Positions 60,758 through 64,000 of a stretch of DNA of 64,000 bases are shown here, in pieces (position 1 is the stretch's first letter; the number at the start of each line of letters is the position of its first letter). The DNA lies in NCBI GenBank assembly GCA_014338405.1, contig JTDE01000123.1, positions 62,001-126,000 on the forward strand. The letters run 5' to 3'. Below the pieces are notes generated by a model. That model was given only the letters and a program-made list of their open reading frames with translations, was not told the origin of the DNA and did no database searches. The position numbers were made by a program, and so were the translations under genes. This DNA is from Paragonimus skrjabini miyazakii (Eukaryota; Platyhelminthes; Trematoda; Plagiorchiida; Troglotrematidae).

Positions 60758-61027
60758 ACGTGCAGACGAAACAAACAAACGCACACGGATTGAATTTGAA
60801 TTGTCTAACGGAGTGTGCTGCTGTGTTGTTGACGCCATATTAGTTTACTTTTGTGTAAGTCGTGCGTATAGCTTATTGAGCCTTTGGCTCATGTTTATTT
60901 GTGCTGTTTCCTTTTACAGGACTGTTATTGGAATCCCTACTTCGGAAGAACGCTGTCCGCCGGTGTCTCCACGTTGCCTAAAAGTTGGTCCGCAAGTGTA
61001 ACGGACGATCAGAGTAAAAACGGCTGG
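60758..61027 (+). repeat. Dispersed repeat R, copy 3, with intron-like segment
   Basis: Starts ACGTGCAGACGAAACAAAC. The intron-like segment 60855-60919 (65 bases) begins GTAAGTCGTGCGTATAGC and ends TTTCCTTTTACAG. The downstream part CTTCGGAAGAACGCTGTCC continues to GGCTGGCC, where similarity with copies 1 and 2 stops abruptly at about 61027. Confidence 0.65.
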
Positions 61028-61029
61028 CC

Positions 61030-61180
61030 AGTAGCAAAGTAATTTCAGATTACACAATCCGAACTGCAATTCATTATCTGAAAGTTGACTTTGCTTGGAG
61101 GTAATGGAAACTGTCCGTTGACATTTATTCTGGATTCTGTTTAGATTTCTCATGTAATTAGCGGTTGGTGAAATCACAAG
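61030..61180 (-). pseudogene. Possible LINE RT thumb relic
   Basis: The minus-strand frame reads NYMRNLNRIQNKCQRTV and SDNELQFGLCNLKLLCYW. CR1/Jockey-type RTs end with I..LE.IQ..AT...........ERL..LGL..LE.RR..GD, and the order and spacing agree. The piece is short and diverged. It starts exactly where repeat R copy 3 loses similarity, so one may have inserted next to the other. Confidence 0.3.
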
Positions 61181-62279
61181 GAACAAATGAACGCAAAAAA
61201 TGGTTGTTCCAAAAAGGACAGGGAAAAGATAACACTGCAAGCACGCATGAACACAGCTGCAGAGTTTAGTTCTGTCACATAGGAACTACCAGCAGTACAC
61301 GGCTGGCTTTCATGCCAAACAGCTTCATACGATACTTTAGATTGTCGACATTTCTTGTCCTCAGAACTGATTCACTTTCCAATTGTGCCATACTATTTAT
61401 TATCTCCACTGAATAGTTTGGACCAAATACTAACATAGCCGATTGATTTTTTAGAACTCGTCAGAAAATCCCACCCTAATTATTAGTGATCAGAAATGGC
61501 GAGTAGCATTTTGAAAGTTCGGGTATGAGGGCTAGTATTTTACAAACCAACAATTACGCAAATCATTACACGTCCTAAAGAATACTCTATCAGATTGGTG
61601 GGGTCGAAATGGATGGCAAAAGGAAAGTAATGAGAGCCGTTGTTCTTTTAGCTGACTAGTGTTGAAAACTTTCCACTTTTCTGCAGGAACCACTATCTCA
61701 CTTATTGAGACAATTTATCTAGCGGATATGTCTGACAAGGATTATTTTTCGAATGAATAGCATTTTCATTTTCATTTTAAGTCATTTGCTCATTTGAATA
61801 CTCGAAAATAATCCGGGCGTTGCAGTATAGCTCCTATAATGCCGAGTAAACATCCCAATTTCGAATCAGTTCTTAGAACACTGTAAATCGGGTTCCATTT
61901 CGCCAGCTGCTAACCAATATTGTCCAGATGAGCTGACGAAGTGCAAACTAGATACGGTCTTTTCAGTATTTTGCCTGTCGCAACAGTGGGCCATAACGTG
62001 ATATATTTGACTCAAGTTTATAATAGAAGTCAGAACCTTAGATAGCCATCATAAAGCGTGAAAAATAATTACGTTATTTTCAATGGTCAAACCCATAGGG
62101 TTAAGCAAGGTTATTTTGCCATGTTGTACAGTAAAATAAGAAGAACAGGGGTGTAATCATATAAATTGAACAACATCAGTATAGAAAATGGGTCGATATT
62201 TCATTAAAAGCTGGACTGATACCTTTGGTTTCATACTGACCATCACCCACACTTAAGCGTAGCCGCTGAACTTAGATAG
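61181..62279. other. Gene-poor stretch
   Basis: No gene or element recognised. Confidence 0.35.
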
Positions 62280-62362
62280 GCCTTTGCGTTAACCTGTTTC
62301 GAAGTAAAGCTCCAGACTCGAGTTTTGCTCTTACTATTGCATACCCTCATCCGGACAGAAAA
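62280..62362 (-). mobile_element. tRNA-derived SINE (family A), 3' fragment
   Basis: The plus strand reads AAGCTCCAGACTCGAGTTTT, GCTCTTACTATTGCATACCC, matching the 3' end of the copies at 14100 and 15632. The tRNA-like head is missing. Confidence 0.5.
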
Positions 62363-62573
62363 CTGAAATCAGGTAAACCCCCAAACTTCTACTGAACATT
62401 TCAACCATATTTCGCTGGCTCAATGAAAACAGCAACTTCAACCTAACTGAAAAGTCCTGATCACCGGGCTATCGATTGGACTGAACAGAACAATTCTGTT
62501 TATTCTCCATTCGAAATGGTCGAGCGAGCTGAACACTATTCACACAAGATTGCGGTTGATATTCTGCATAAGA

Positions 62574-62951
62574 TCATTCGGTCACATCTATCAGTAGGTG
62601 CTTGTTTGGATTTTTCGCACTCGCGTGGCAGTTTGCATCGTTAATTAGTTCACGATGCATTTGTTTCTGGTAAACCCTGGTGATAATCCTAGCACGATCT
62701 GATTGAATCGGCGGATTGTACGTAACACTCTTTGGGGACACATTATGACGAATGCCGTTATGTAGGAAGAATAGTTGTTCACAGACGGAGCCTTCATGGT
62801 TGGCATAATTTTCCCATTTCCTTACACATTTGAACGCGTTGCGTCCGAACATTTGGTTGATCAGTGAGAAGGTCTGCAGCTCAGGTAGCATATTTAAAGT
62901 ATTAAGAAAGGACACACTTTGAGTAGGGGACGATTTGTCGTGACGTTTCAA
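62574..62951 (-). pseudogene. PLE relic: N-terminal region, copy 1
   Basis: A 125-codon minus-strand frame. The central part reads KWENYANHEGSVCEQLFFLH, NGIRHNVSPKSVTYNPPIQS and DRARIITRVYQKQMHRELIN. The N-termini of PLE proteins carry a ..FL..C...GI.P..L...PPI.S..A..I........L...I pattern preceding the RT, and this matches it in order and spacing. The frame stops at 62574 and no RT follows downstream on the minus strand, so this is a 5' fragment. About 170 bases of it are repeated at 63128-63300. Confidence 0.5.
62599..62770. repeat. Direct repeat, first unit
   Basis: Shares TTAATTAGTTCACGAT, GGTGATAATCCTAGCACGAT and CACATTATGACGAATG with the unit at 63128-63300 in the same order. The CACATTATGACGAATG anchors lie at 62739 and 63281, a 542-base offset. 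Confidence 0.8.
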
Positions 62952-62968
62952 ATCTACACTAGGATCCG

Positions 62969-63283
62969 TTATCTAACAAATAAATGTGTTGGAATGAAAT
63001 TGTTCTGCCGTGTTCGCCTGTTGGTCTGTCTTCGACCTTTTGTTTTTGTTCTGCTAGAGTCTGTTGAAAATTTTGTGGCTTCTTTAGTCGTGTTGATCCA
63101 TTCGGAACCGACTAATTCAGTAGCTGTTTGTTTGGATTTTACACACTCGCTTCTGTATCGTGTCAGACGGCAGAGTGCATCTTTAATTAGTTCACGATAC
63201 AATTGTTTCTGATAACTTCTGGTGATAATCCTAGCACGATGTGATTGAATCAACGGCTTACCTGTAAGGCTATTAGGGAACAC
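62969..63283 (-). pseudogene. PLE relic: N-terminal region, copy 2
   Basis: A 104-codon minus-strand frame beginning FPNSLTGKPLIQSHRARIIT and continuing RSYQKQLYRELIKDALC, clearly paralogous to the end of the 62574-62951 frame (IQSDRARIITRVYQKQMHRE). After the shared part it runs on into a basic, Ser/Thr-rich stretch (TKTKGRRQTNRRTRQ) that copy 1 does not have. Probably a second, truncated insertion or a tandem duplication of the same PLE end. Confidence 0.45.
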
Positions 63284-63300
63284 ATTATGACGAATGGAGT
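63128..63300. repeat. Direct repeat, second unit
   Basis: The partner of 62599-62770. The units differ by small indels and roughly one base in six by eye, so the duplication is not recent. Confidence 0.8.
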
Positions 63301-64000
63301 TATATGTACTCTAATTCCACACTCGTACAGTATGTGAGACTCAGTGAAGTTTTAAAGCTTTGTACTGAAACACTCACAGACTTTTGATGTCTATGCTTTT
63401 CATCTGACTTCTATTTCCGAATATTTCATTTGCCCAGCCGAAGAATCCAGAACACCAATAACCTAATTTCTTTCAGCAAATCAAAAAACTTGCTATATAA
63501 ACTTGAGCATTCTTTGCTGAATCAAAGTTGGCTAAGTTATGTTCATTATTTGCGTGAAATTACCAATGTTTTACTAAACAGTAATTTTAATTTTGCGATT
63601 TTCAGTAGGATTATACCGACAAGCGTGTGCGTGTGTTTTACTTGTACAAAACGGTGTTTTTGGGAAACGGATTAGTTAATTTCTTGAATAGAATATAACA
63701 GTTTCGACTCAAATTTTTTGTCAAACTTGAATAAATTTTTGTTCATATGCATCGTGAACACGTGACTACCAAAAATTCTCATTTTGCTTTACATTGTTTA
63801 GCTATAACTTCAAAAATTCGACCAGAACTCCAGACATCTCTCACCAACACAAAAAAGGAATAGATCTGAATAAGCATGAAACACTAACTACATGATTTGC
63901 CAGAGTGTGATTATATGCAGGGAGCATAAGGCAAAATGTGTCATTTGAACGTTCCAGTGGCTGATAAGCGGAGATTTGAAGCAATATACAAATCTGTAAT
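63301..64000. other. No gene recognised
   Basis: AT-rich end of the window; the frame at 63430-63675 has no recognisable motif. Confidence 0.35.

Noticed and set aside
60801..61001. Open frame through repeat R copy 3 as a gene
   Set aside because: It reads straight through the intron-like segment and is not conserved between the three copies.

Overview
The window is eukaryotic nuclear DNA that is AT-rich, gene-poor and full of decayed retroelements. The mix of an RTE-clade LINE with a C-terminal C2H2 finger, Penelope-like elements (PLEs) and short tRNA-derived SINEs fits a flatworm, most likely a digenean trematode. That assignment is inference from element types; there is no rRNA, mitochondrial or recognisable single-copy gene to confirm it. 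No operons, ribosome binding sites, CRISPR arrays or convincing tRNA genes were seen. The long reading frames outside the retroelements are mostly chance.

Layout. Positions 1-3000 hold a Penelope-like element on the minus strand: RT domain 1832-2488, linker 1430-1800, GIY-YIG endonuclease 1017-1380 and a 3' tail near 795-835. It is inactivated, with YMND where the RT catalytic motif should be. From 5 to 25 kb there are scattered tRNA-derived SINE copies, including a head-to-head palindromic pair at 15632-15991, plus a second SINE type at 24898-25150. Positions 30.8-34.45 kb hold the clearest feature, a nearly full-length RTE-type LINE on the minus strand (AP endonuclease, linker, reverse transcriptase, zinc-finger tail) broken by three in-frame stops and two frameshifts. 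A dispersed repeat of about 270 bp occurs three times on the plus strand (37905-38188, 44371-44646, 60758-61027); every copy keeps an intron-like GT...AG segment of 58-65 bp. A LINE RT relic lies at 45430-45770. A 92-bp inverted repeat flanks a 100-N assembly gap at 46471-46570, and its arms are PLE 3' ends. A second PLE relic is at 54.97-55.6 kb. A third, the PLE N-terminal region duplicated at a 542-bp offset, is at 62.57-63.30 kb.

Possible host-gene exons are few and short. The better ones combine a protein-like reading frame with splice-like borders: 7817-7991 (membrane-protein/GPCR-like), 16305-16488 (possible first coding exon), 34709-34809 (CCCH zinc-finger-like), 42231-42327, 48757-48840 (resembling the helix before a nucleotide cyclase domain), 51099-51220 and 58200-58311 (thrombospondin type-1-repeat-like). 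All are hypotheses. If real, the window is mostly intron or intergenic sequence of large, sparsely exonic genes.
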